This document shows positions 9,513-17,711 of a stretch of 64,000 nt of DNA, piece by piece. The DNA is from Berkiella sp963829835 (GTDB lineage: Bacteria; Pseudomonadota; Gammaproteobacteria; Berkiellales; Berkiellaceae): contig CAWHKC010000004.1 in NCBI GenBank assembly GCA_963829835.1, positions 930,001 to 994,000 of the forward strand, written 5' to 3'. Every line of letters starts with the position of its first letter. Within the stretch, counting starts at the first letter, position 1. Position numbers and translations under genes: made by a program. The notes below the pieces were generated by a model. The model was given only the letters and a program-made list of their open reading frames with translations, had not been told where the DNA came from and ran no database searches.

Positions 9513-10829
9513 ATGTCTTCGAAAATTGGTTTTTGGTCAGTATTTGCCTTGGTCACAGGCAGCCAGATAGGCTCTGGTGTCTTGATGTTGCCCGCAAATT
9601 TAGCGCCCTATGGCACTTTCAGTCTTCTGGGTTGGCTTATTGCAGGCTTAGGCGCCGTCATGCTGGCGCTCGTGTTTGCCAATCTGTGTTCTCGTTTTCC
9701 GCAAACTGGCGGTCCCCATGTCTATGTGAAGCAAACCTTTGGACCCACCGCCGCCTATTTTACCGGCTGGACTTACTGGATCATTTCATGGGTAAGCACC
9801 CCAGTAGTTATCACCGCAAGCATCGGCTACTTAACTCCTTTGCTGGGGGACACGACGCCCTTTTTTAGATTGATATTAGAAATAGGGCTTTTGTTTGTTA
9901 TCACCGCCATTAACTTGCGAGGCGTGAACACGGCAGGAAAAGCTGAATTTTTATTGACACTCCTTAAAATTATTCCCTTATTAGTTGTTCCCGTTGCCGC
10001 ACTTTTTGTTTTTGATATCAAGAATTTTCATGTTAGCCCGCAAGTTGCTTCACAGGGCGTATCCGTCTCTTTGTGTCATGTGGTCTTGCTTACTTTATGG
10101 GGATTTATTGGATTGGAGTCCGCTACAGCGCCAGCCGGCAGTGTAAAAAATCCTTCAAAAACGATCCCACGCGCTATCGTGCTTGGCACCATCTGCGTTG
10201 CCCTACTTTATTTTGTAAACAGTTTAGGGATCATGGGTGCGGTTCCTGGTGAACAATTGATGTCATCGAAAGCACCTTATGCTGATACTGCGAAATTATT
10301 GTTTGCTGGAAATTGGCATTTAATTGTTTCATTAGTAGCAGCCATTGTTTGTATTGGCACATTAAACGCCTGGATGTTGGCCAGTGGACAAATCGCGATG
10401 GGCGTGGCAATGGATGGTCTCATGCCGCAATTTTTAGCGAAAACCAATCGTCATGGCGCACCGGCAACAGCCTTGCTTATTAGCTGTGCTGGGATTGTTC
10501 CTTTGCTGATTCTTACCATGAATGAAAATTTGGCCCAACAAATAAATACTATCATTGATTTTTCTGTAACGGCCTTTTTGTATGTTTATATGATTTGCTG
10601 TTTTGCATTGGTTAAACTGTTATTTAAACAAAAGGGAACTTTCTTTCAGTGGTGTTATGCACTAGGGGCGCTAGGATTTTGTGGTTGGGTTATATGGGCA
10701 ACCCCTCTGAAAACATTACTTATTGCGAGCGTTTTTGTCATCAGCGGTGTGCCATTTTATTTGTATCAGCGTTATAAGAAAAACGAATCGAATAATGCTG
10801 AAATGAATGCAGCCTTAGAAGGGGCTTAA
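9513..10829 (+). CDS. APC-superfamily amino-acid permease/antiporter (AdiC-like)
   Basis: A 438-residue inner-membrane transporter with about 12 hydrophobic segments. The first helix contains GSQIGSGVLMLPANLAPYG, matching the substrate-binding GSGxxxLPAN signature of the basic amino acid/polyamine antiporter branch (AdiC, CadB, PotE). A second conserved region, WGFIGLESATAPAGSVKNP, corresponds to the F(x)GxE motif of helix 6. Substrate cannot be told from sequence; arginine, other amino acids or agmatine-like exchange are all possible. A ribosome site (GGGAG) precedes the ATG. It converges with the copper island, overlapping the next gene by 4 bp tail to tail. Confidence 0.85.
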   Translation: MSSKIGFWSVFALVTGSQIGSGVLMLPANLAPYGTFSLLGWLIAGLGAVMLALVFANLCSRFPQTGGPHVYVKQTFGPTAAYFTGWTYWIISWVSTPVVITASIGYLTPLLGDTTPFFRLILEIGLLFVITAINLRGVNTAGKAEFLLTLLKIIPLLVVPVAALFVFDIKNFHVSPQVASQGVSVSLCHVVLLTLWGFIGLESATAPAGSVKNPSKTIPRAIVLGTICVALLYFVNSLGIMGAVPGEQLMSSKAPYADTAKLLFAGNWHLIVSLVAAIVCIGTLNAWMLASGQIAMGVAMDGLMPQFLAKTNRHGAPATALLISCAGIVPLLILTMNENLAQQINTIIDFSVTAFLYVYMICCFALVKLLFKQKGTFFQWCYALGALGFCGWVIWATPLKTLLIASVFVISGVPFYLYQRYKKNESNNAEMNAALEGA

Positions 10830-11917
10830 GGTGCAGGCATCTGGGGGGGATCTTGATCTTCCATCCTCTTGGTGCTTGCTTTTAAATTTGCTTCAGAGTC
10901 AATTAAAAATTGACCCGAAGTCACAATTTTTTCTCCTTGTTTCAAACCTGATATGATTTCAATATGATCGCCCGATTCAATTCCGGTTATGACATCGCGC
11001 GCCTGAAAGTGGCCATTTTCATTTACCACTATAACGCTATCTCCTTTGGTATTCCGAATTAAAGCTTCCGTGGGAATAATAAGTATATTTCTTTTTGCAT
11101 AACCAAATAATGATAAATTAACATACATATTCGGCTTAAGAAGACCTGCGCGATTATCTATGAGAAAACGCACCTTTAAGGTTCTTGTTGTGGCATCCAA
11201 CTCCGGATAAATATATTCCACTTTTGGATACCATATTTTATCGGGAAAGGCAGATATTTTTGCTTGCGCACTAAGACCAATTTTTACCCAAGAAGCTTGC
11301 TTTTCAGGTATTTGCACTATGATACAAACGCTAGTGAGATCGACCAATGACATTATTTCATTTTCAGGTGTCACAAATGTCCCGTCTCGAACCTTTAAAT
11401 CAGTCACAATGCCTTTTTGGGGAGAATAAATATCCATTAAGCCAGAAGCATTATGCGTTTGAGTTAAATCTTCGATTTGCTTTTTGGAAAAATTAAGCAA
11501 ACTTAGCTCTTCAAAAGAGGATTCAATTAATTGCTTATCTTTACTTTCAAGGGCTTTTAAATAGGCCTGCTCTGCGACGATAACATCAGGAGAATACAAT
11601 TGCACGAGCAATTGTCCTTTCTGAACCAACTCTCCTTGCGCATTCGCTAGATATCTAATCCAACCTTGCGCATAAGGATGAATACGCCAAATAAGTTTTG
11701 CATTGGGTTCCACAAACCCTAGCGTTTCAAGGCTTTGATTTATACTCCCCTTTTTTACCAATGCAGTACGTACACCCAAATTATCCACCATAGCAGGTGA
11801 AATGGCTTGCATTTTAGACTCATCTACCTTGCCTGAGTGAAGTAAGTAATATCCTCCCACGCTCCCAAGCAGCAAGATAAATCCTATCGCGAAAGCTACC
11901 CTATTTTTTTTCATCAT
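10826..11917 (-). CDS. RND-type periplasmic membrane-fusion protein (CusB-like), short form
   Basis: A 363-residue adaptor subunit for a heavy-metal RND efflux pump. After an N-terminal anchor (VAFAIGFILLLGSVGGYYLL) come the barrel-sandwich and beta-barrel halves (GFVEPNAKLIWRIHPYAQGW, IYSPQKGIVTDLKV, VRFLIDNRAGLLKPNM). I start at ATG 11917, which overlaps the copD stop as ATGATGA; a longer reading to 12049 would only translate copD in another frame. It is clearly paralogous to the cusB product at 20844-22037 but lacks that protein's N-terminal metal-binding segment, and no RND pump gene adjoins it. It may share the pump encoded by cusA, or be a remnant. It is the last gene of the barrel-copC-copD run. 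Confidence 0.88.
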   Translation of the reverse strand: MMKKNRVAFAIGFILLLGSVGGYYLLHSGKVDESKMQAISPAMVDNLGVRTALVKKGSINQSLETLGFVEPNAKLIWRIHPYAQGWIRYLANAQGELVQKGQLLVQLYSPDVIVAEQAYLKALESKDKQLIESSFEELSLLNFSKKQIEDLTQTHNASGLMDIYSPQKGIVTDLKVRDGTFVTPENEIMSLVDLTSVCIIVQIPEKQASWVKIGLSAQAKISAFPDKIWYPKVEYIYPELDATTRTLKVRFLIDNRAGLLKPNMYVNLSLFGYAKRNILIIPTEALIRNTKGDSVIVVNENGHFQARDVITGIESGDHIEIISGLKQGEKIVTSGQFLIDSEANLKASTKRMEDQDPPQMPAP

Positions 11918-12903
11918 GGCATCATCGGTGGCATAGCATGAATTAAAAACCCCGTCAAAATCAGAACAATAAGGAAAATAAAGATATCTATTAGCAGTGT
12001 TATTTTTAGCATTAATACCGCAAATGTTGGCTTGTTCTGCAAAGCCCATTGGTTAATACGCGGTATCAGCATAAATTTATTAATGCCTCCCAGAAAAATC
12101 AACGCGACAATAAAACTTAATTTAATACATAGAAGACCTCCGGCAGGAGAAGTCCACAAATCAGATATTTTCCCCAAAAACCAACTCGCTTGATAAACCC
12201 CAGTTAACAAAATAATCAACAATGAAATGGCGCAAACTATTGATAAGCGATTTCCTAATTCAGCCAAAGAGGCTGGCTTTTCAGTGAATGTGCGATACCA
12301 TGGAAACAGGCAAAAAACACATGCAAAAACACTTCCTCCCCACCCGCCCGCTGCGAGAATATGGATAAAATCATTCAGTACTTTGAAAGTGAAATCTCCT
12401 TTATCGGCGGCATGTGAAATCAAAGTACAAGTCAAACCCAATAAACATATCAATCCGAAAGTGACGCTGTGAGTACTATTAACACGCACTTCATCAGTCT
12501 TGGCAACCAAGACCTGACCGGCCCATAAGCAGGCCAGCAAAATAAATCGAATAAAAATCAGATGGCCTAAATGGGTTTCAAATAATACTGTGGAAAAAAG
12601 CGCATAAGGGTTATTGAACTCACCGTCATTCATACTCAAAGAGCGAAGGATAAAAATAGCGACTGATGAAAAACTGAAAAGACTTAAACAGATCAGAAAG
12701 TAACGCTTCCATGCTTTCATTATAAAGGTCATTGAAAATGCAGCGCTGGGCAAAACCCAAAACCGAAAAACAAATGAGCCAATAAGACAAACCACCATCG
12801 TTAAATCAAACGCGTTTGCTAATGATTCAACAATATAGATTGAAGCGTTGTCAGCATCATCTAACAGTAAATGTATAATTCCCTTGCGTTCTATGGCCAT
12901 CAT
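11914..12903 (-). CDS. copD: CopD-domain inner-membrane copper protein
   Basis: A 329-residue membrane protein with about eight hydrophobic helices. Family features include the SHAADKGDF segment, LNDFIHILAAGGWGGSVF (conserved His and GGW, typical of CopD), LTGVYQASWFLG and LCIKLSFIVALIFLGGINKF. CopD with CopC is thought to move copper across the inner membrane. The ATG at 12903 has GGAG 11 bp upstream; a GTG at 12915 is possible. It overlaps the end of copC by about 47 bp and overlaps the following fusion-protein gene by ATGA, so the genes form one operon. Confidence 0.88.
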   Translation of the reverse strand: MMAIERKGIIHLLLDDADNASIYIVESLANAFDLTMVVCLIGSFVFRFWVLPSAAFSMTFIMKAWKRYFLICLSLFSFSSVAIFILRSLSMNDGEFNNPYALFSTVLFETHLGHLIFIRFILLACLWAGQVLVAKTDEVRVNSTHSVTFGLICLLGLTCTLISHAADKGDFTFKVLNDFIHILAAGGWGGSVFACVFCLFPWYRTFTEKPASLAELGNRLSIVCAISLLIILLTGVYQASWFLGKISDLWTSPAGGLLCIKLSFIVALIFLGGINKFMLIPRINQWALQNKPTFAVLMLKITLLIDIFIFLIVLILTGFLIHAMPPMMP

Positions 12904-13210
12904 GCGCAACAACACTCCACATAACCTTATAATTACCAGGGGGTAATGCAGGTAGTTCCGTCTTTAAGTTAGACTGACCTTTATCCACTTCTCCCTTGCC
13001 TTTGCTTACTTGTGCGCCTTGGCTATTCATCACACGCAAAGTACTAAATACAGGTTCTATTTGAGAATTAAATTCAATATTAACGTGCTTAATATTGCCA
13101 GAAACGGTATCTCCAGCTCCTGGGTTTTGCACTTTAGGAAAGGCGTGCCCCCAAGCAACGGCGCAAAATAAGTAATTTAATAACACCATTAACAAGCAGT
13201 TTTTTAACAT
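12857..13210 (-). CDS. copC: CopC-domain periplasmic copper-binding protein
   Basis: A 117-residue secreted protein. A signal peptide ends ...CAVAWG, leaving His as the first mature residue (HAFPKVQNPGAGDTV), as in CopC where the N-terminal amine and His1 bind Cu2+. The C-terminal motif WSVVAHDGHRTQGNYTFTV carries the other conserved ligands (Asp/His). The start at 13210 is well supported: AAGGAG lies just upstream, and the ATG falls 1 bp after the stop of the preceding barrel gene. It probably hands copper to CopD, encoded in the overlapping next gene. Confidence 0.9.
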   Translation of the reverse strand: MLKNCLLMVLLNYLFCAVAWGHAFPKVQNPGAGDTVSGNIKHVNIEFNSQIEPVFSTLRVMNSQGAQVSKGKGEVDKGQSNLKTELPALPPGNYKVMWSVVAHDGHRTQGNYTFTVR

Positions 13211-13211
13211 A

Positions 13212-14117
13212 TTAATGCTCCTTTTTGCCCGCAAATAAGGGCTTTCCTAAACTGTTTGGAAAGATATCATCCGTAAACACATGAAGTTGCACAAATCCTC
13301 CGACGCGACTACCGCTAGCATCATTAATAGGGATAGCCCCCTCAAGGCCAAGCTGAAAATATTTTCCAAATATTAATATTCCCGGATTAATACTTCCTGT
13401 TGTCACACCTGTGCCACCAGCGGAGGTATTCAGTGGCACTTCAACAACGGGTATAACATGATTAAACCAAGAAAATTTCGTTTTTTTCACAAAGGATTGT
13501 AAGTAGGGTAAACTATACTCCACGACAAATCCCCAGTCTAAACTGATAATGTTGTTATAATGGGTTTCATTGATATTGGGTGAAAAAACCCCTGTTATTG
13601 CAAATGGCCTGAGATATTTCACTTTATCAGATAAAGCGCCAAAGCCCTGACCAAATAGGAGGATGGCGCTAATAGTACTGGTTGAGTCTGCATCCACAAT
13701 CTCAGAGCCTGAGCCACCTAATTCAACATCCACTCCAAATGAAACTGCAGATTCAAAGTCAGGATTAATCAGCACTTGATAAGTAATGCCTACGGTAAAA
13801 TTATCAAATCCATTTTGGGGGTCCTGAAAAGGGGAGGTGATATGTAAATAATCTCCCGCTACAGAGACTTGAAAATCAGGTGTGATTCTTTTATCAATTT
13901 CAAAGCTAAAGTCTGTGGTATACGTACTATCTGCATTAACATTGGGTGATTGAAAACGGTTAACCTGAAAATTGGCTTCATCCCCAACAAAGGGATCATC
14001 AATGGCAATCGTTGCTGGGAAAAAACGCTGGCCTGCAAAGCCATGTGCAAAAACTTGCAGGCTTATTGATAAAAGAAGGGGTAACAACCCCATGGCTATC
14101 ATATGATTAAATCGCAT
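13212..14117 (-). CDS. Predicted outer-membrane barrel protein of the copper cluster
   Basis: A 301-residue exported protein: signal peptide (MIAMGLLPLLLSISLQVFA) followed by HGFAGQRFFPATIAIDDPFV and then alternating beta-strand pattern ending near the C-terminus with GGFVQLHVF. I take the ATG at 14117 because AAGGA stands 7 bp upstream; a longer reading to 14180 lacks a ribosome site. I do not recognise a named family with certainty. Position immediately before copC-copD and the His-containing mature N-terminus suggest a role in metal passage or sensing at the outer membrane. It is not a TolC/CusC-type channel. Confidence 0.75.
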   Translation of the reverse strand: MRFNHMIAMGLLPLLLSISLQVFAHGFAGQRFFPATIAIDDPFVGDEANFQVNRFQSPNVNADSTYTTDFSFEIDKRITPDFQVSVAGDYLHITSPFQDPQNGFDNFTVGITYQVLINPDFESAVSFGVDVELGGSGSEIVDADSTSTISAILLFGQGFGALSDKVKYLRPFAITGVFSPNINETHYNNIISLDWGFVVEYSLPYLQSFVKKTKFSWFNHVIPVVEVPLNTSAGGTGVTTGSINPGILIFGKYFQLGLEGAIPINDASGSRVGGFVQLHVFTDDIFPNSLGKPLFAGKKEH

Positions 14118-14142
14118 TTTTTTCCTTAAAAAAACGATCCTG

Positions 14143-14859
14143 TTATAGAAAATCTTTGACGAGCGAGGCTTTAAGCACATGGCTTTTTGGTCTTGAATCT
14201 AAAATCAATAATGTTCCCAAATCACTTGCTAATCCGACGGCTTCGACGCTTGGCCCTTTGGAATAAAAATTATATTCTGTCCGTAATTTCAAGCTTTTTA
14301 AAGCAGGGATGGGGAATTCAGCGCCAGCACCTAGCACATAACGAAAGGTGCGACGATTTCCCTCTCCCAAGTCAGCAAGCGTTAAAGGGTTGGTTGCTAA
14401 GGCAAATCTTAAGGTATCTCGACTAGTTTGCACCCCCAAGCGCACAAAGGGCAGAAAATCAGAAGTCACTTCATATCCTAATCGAGTGGAAAAGCCCCAA
14501 ATGGTATTTCGTTTATATTGCGCAGTGCCGCCCCAAGTTTGATTTAAAATATCCGTAAAAGTGACGGCTTGTTGATTATCAATATTTTCCCATTCAATAT
14601 TTAACTCAAAACCTAACAACCAAGAATCGCACTTTGTTTGATATCCAGCGAGTAATCCCCATAGCAACCCATTGCCTTTCATCTCATTTGAAGTAATAGT
14701 GGGGGGGGCATCAAGATCAGGGTGGAAGATGGTGATATCAAGAATTGCTTTGCGCTGACTATAAGCACCTTCTATGCCTACTAACCAGTTTGATAGTGCA
14801 TTGGCTGCTGTCGAAAAGGCTATCATTAATAATGTTACGGCAATCCCTAGCCTTTTCAT
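14143..14859 (-). CDS. Outer-membrane beta-barrel protein (OmpA/opacity-like fold)
   Basis: A 238-residue exported protein with signal peptide MKRLGIAVTLLMIAFSTAANA. It then shows strand-turn repeats typical of 8-stranded barrels: WLVGIEGAYSQRK, LLWGLLAGYQTKCDSWLLGF, RLGYEVTSDFLPFVRLGVQ, RYVLGAGAEFPIP, and a C-terminal strand ending LKASLVKDFL with a terminal hydrophobic residue. It is the first gene of the minus-strand run leading to copC and copD, 25 bp before the second barrel gene. Substrate is unknown. Confidence 0.75.
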   Translation of the reverse strand: MKRLGIAVTLLMIAFSTAANALSNWLVGIEGAYSQRKAILDITIFHPDLDAPPTITSNEMKGNGLLWGLLAGYQTKCDSWLLGFELNIEWENIDNQQAVTFTDILNQTWGGTAQYKRNTIWGFSTRLGYEVTSDFLPFVRLGVQTSRDTLRFALATNPLTLADLGEGNRRTFRYVLGAGAEFPIPALKSLKLRTEYNFYSKGPSVEAVGLASDLGTLLILDSRPKSHVLKASLVKDFL

Positions 14860-14924
14860 CCTGACAATAATCCTTAAACACGTCTATATTAAATTAGAGG
14901 AAATTGGTCTAACTTCAGCCTATC

Positions 14925-14960
14925 AAAAAAAAACCTTCCTGCAAACTAGCAGGAAAGTTT
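14925..14960 (-). terminator. Rho-independent terminator of the multicopper oxidase gene
   Basis: Read on the minus strand, an 11 bp stem with one mismatch (arms at 14949-14959 and 14932-14942, 6 nt loop) is followed by an uninterrupted run of Ts (complement of 14925-14933). It stands 26 bp after the oxidase stop and upstream of the barrel gene at 14859, so the oxidase is its own transcription unit and the barrel-copC-copD operon needs its own promoter. Confidence 0.8.
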
Positions 14961-14984
14961 TAAGGATGACTTAAGTGTTTTAGC

Positions 14985-17582
14985 TTAAGGCTGCGGTTTA
15001 TTACCTATTTCTATAGGCCGCATCATATCGTTGTCTTCATGATCCGTAATATGGCAGTGAAACACATAACCTGGTCCGCCTGGATAACCAAACTTGTCAG
15101 TTGTGCCAATTTGCGCAGTGGGATCAAAGCTAAATAGATTTTGACCCGCAGAGGCTCCTGAGACTGGTGTTTCTTGAGGAGCCCAGCGCACAATAAGACG
15201 GGTTACTGTACTTGGGAACATCTTGATTACATCTTTTTCATACTGTTCATTAGGATCCGCAGGGAACGGATCGCCTAGAAGATAAGCATTCACATTTGGG
15301 TTGCCACCTATTTTCGGGGTCCCTAGGTAATCACCTAAATGCGTACCAAAGTAATCAAGTGGTGATCCCCCTCCATAAACTGTTCCTACAATCCCAGAAG
15401 GAACACCTTTGGCAGGTGGCGTTGGCCATTGTTGTTCATAGAGATAACGATAATACTCAGGTGTGAAAGGAGTGTAGTCAGGCACTAAGTACCCTACATT
15501 ATATACTTGCCTATTGAGCACCTGAAATTGTATGAGGTGTATATGAATTGGGTGCGCATCGGGAGTCATGTTAACGAACTCCCAAATTTCAGTTGAGCCG
15601 ACCTGAGGTATTTCTGTTACGTTAAGCGCACCATTCACATAAGAAACAGAACCAGAGGCGGGAGTACCGTTGTAGATGTTTTTACCATCAAACATAGTGT
15701 TATTAATCATTACTTTGACAGGACCACCCGAACCACTGCCAGCTGCAGCGCCTGATCCAGGGGTTGGATACTCTTCTTCGATAAGAGTGAAGCTTCGCAC
15801 TTTATCGATTTTTACACCAGGTGCCACTTTGCCATCTAGTGTTGCCAAGCGCACTGTTTTATTTTGCTCTGAGCGCAAAGGTTTTCCAGACGCTGGATCG
15901 TAGCTATTATCTCTTGAAGCGCATTGACGTGCGACTCTAAATTGCATGATATTCCCTTCAAAAAGAGCCGGATTCGTAGAGACAGCGCCATTGCCTGGGA
16001 ATGGAGCAGGAGAATCATTAACCAGCGTTAAGGTTTTTCCCTCATAACCAGAAAAATCGATAATAATATCCGCTCGCTCTGCAGAAGCTAGAAACAATCG
16101 CGGAGCACTGAATATCGCCGAGGCGCCGCAACTGGCGACCGTGTTGCCAGCGCAAGGTGTATTGGCAGGGCTAAATGTATAAGGAACAAATGAATTAATG
16201 TTCACCGGATTATCGAATAAACCGCCATCTGAACCAATTTGCCAAATGGCTGGTACTTTGCCGCCATTTTCTGGCAATAAACCTTTCTCATCTTGTAGCT
16301 GCAAGGAATACATTCTGGCATTACTTGCATCTAATATTCGAAAACGATAACGCCTAGGTTCTACATTAAGATAAGGCCATGCCTTTCCGTTAACTGTAAT
16401 AATATCGCCAAAGAACTCTGGAATGGCATAGGGGTGAATACCAGGATTGCCAGGATCGCCATTTAACCCAGAAGCGCCTGTTGCTACGTTGGCAGCAAGT
16501 GGATTTCCATCAGGGAAAAATATTTGACCATAGGTGTCAAATAAACGATCTTGTATAGATAATCCAATCTCATAAGGCCCTTGAGGTAGAGCGGGTGAAA
16601 CTTGAGATTCAGGTGTACCTCTAAGGAAATACAAACCAGCTAAACCTGCATAAACGTTTAAACGTGTTTCACCTAAAGTGTGATCATGAAACCACATTGT
16701 GGTAGCAGGTTGCGTGTTGATATAGTTAAATTTCGTGGTGACAAAACCAGCGCCCTTTTGTTGTTCATGGGGCGTAAACCAGTCTAATGGTCCGCCATCA
16801 TAAGCTGAAGGGATTTCATTGCCATGCAAATGCACAATCATTGGTTGTGGACCCGCATAAAAAGCTGGGTTTCCGCATGGTAGGTAGGTAAGTTGATCTG
16901 TTCCATTTATTGTCATAGGCGTATTCAAAGGATTCGCCCACATAAAACTCTGATCCACGGTTAGAAATTTTTGGAGTAATGGACCTGGTAAACCTGGATA
17001 GGGTACAAGATTGTTAACCAATTGGACTTGGGTTGGAATACCGCGCTGAGCAACAATCGTAGGTGCAGGAACAGAAGGGCCGTACGTTACATTTGACTTG
17101 TTATCCTTAATCGAATAACCCCAAACAAAAGTTCCTTTTTGCGGGTTAATTCTCGCAATTTCGGTGCTACCACTTGGGCATTCAAGCTTTCCATGCACAA
17201 GAATGGGAATATTATTGGCAACCACAGGGTTTGGTGGACCACCACCTGCAATGGTGCAATCCGCAGGCGTTGGTGCCCCATTACTGCAATAGGGTACAGA
17301 ATTAGGTAATTGTGCATAAAAACTTGCGGGCAGTATTTGCTGTTGAAATTCTTGTGCTGTCATCGTGAGATTATCACCCGTAGCCTGGGAAGGGATAGGC
17401 AACGGCTCAACGAATTGCGGGATGGTGATATAATTGGGTGGATTTGCCTGGCAACATGTCGACGTTGGATCGGCTGGATTTAAAACCGTTTGTCCTACCT
17501 GCTGGTTTGCATAAGTTGTGGCAAATGTCGAGCAAAGAAATAAAACAACAGATTTTCTAAATTGCATTTTATTATTACGCAT
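14985..17582 (-). CDS. Multicopper oxidase (CotA/bilirubin-oxidase-like)
   Basis: An 865-residue exported oxidase with Sec signal peptide (KSVVLFLCSTFATTYA, no twin Arg). All four copper motifs are present: HLHGNEIPSAYDGG, WFHDHTLGETRLN, HPIHIHLIQFQVL and HCHITDHEDNDMM. The last supplies the type 1 Cys and an axial Met. Such enzymes oxidise Cu(I) or other substrates and reduce O2 to water in the periplasm. It is longer than CueO or CotA (about 500-540), owing to an extended N-terminus before the first cupredoxin domain and glycine/proline-rich loops such as the one around residue 620. It lies alone between its own terminator and cusA, inside the copper island. Confidence 0.9.
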   Translation of the reverse strand: MRNNKMQFRKSVVLFLCSTFATTYANQQVGQTVLNPADPTSTCCQANPPNYITIPQFVEPLPIPSQATGDNLTMTAQEFQQQILPASFYAQLPNSVPYCSNGAPTPADCTIAGGGPPNPVVANNIPILVHGKLECPSGSTEIARINPQKGTFVWGYSIKDNKSNVTYGPSVPAPTIVAQRGIPTQVQLVNNLVPYPGLPGPLLQKFLTVDQSFMWANPLNTPMTINGTDQLTYLPCGNPAFYAGPQPMIVHLHGNEIPSAYDGGPLDWFTPHEQQKGAGFVTTKFNYINTQPATTMWFHDHTLGETRLNVYAGLAGLYFLRGTPESQVSPALPQGPYEIGLSIQDRLFDTYGQIFFPDGNPLAANVATGASGLNGDPGNPGIHPYAIPEFFGDIITVNGKAWPYLNVEPRRYRFRILDASNARMYSLQLQDEKGLLPENGGKVPAIWQIGSDGGLFDNPVNINSFVPYTFSPANTPCAGNTVASCGASAIFSAPRLFLASAERADIIIDFSGYEGKTLTLVNDSPAPFPGNGAVSTNPALFEGNIMQFRVARQCASRDNSYDPASGKPLRSEQNKTVRLATLDGKVAPGVKIDKVRSFTLIEEEYPTPGSGAAAGSGSGGPVKVMINNTMFDGKNIYNGTPASGSVSYVNGALNVTEIPQVGSTEIWEFVNMTPDAHPIHIHLIQFQVLNRQVYNVGYLVPDYTPFTPEYYRYLYEQQWPTPPAKGVPSGIVGTVYGGGSPLDYFGTHLGDYLGTPKIGGNPNVNAYLLGDPFPADPNEQYEKDVIKMFPSTVTRLIVRWAPQETPVSGASAGQNLFSFDPTAQIGTTDKFGYPGGPGYVFHCHITDHEDNDMMRPIEIGNKPQP

Positions 17583-17711
17583 AATACACAGCCTCGCGCC
17601 TTTTTTAGAATGCTACCTAAAATAATGTCACAACATTTTGATCAAAGTAAGTCTTTTATATTGTTTTTTTAAGTAGTTCGTTATGGGTCATATTATTTTT
17701 GTGATTAGTAA

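Noticed and set aside
11918..12049. 44-residue N-terminal extension of the short membrane-fusion protein
   Set aside because: It overlaps copD in another frame, encodes no signal-like sequence, and the ATG at 11917 overlaps the copD stop as expected in an operon.
14932..14959. Possible CueR-type copper operator (ACCTTCC ... GGAAAG)
   Set aside because: On the minus strand the same repeat is followed directly by a long T run just after the oxidase stop, so a terminator explains it better.
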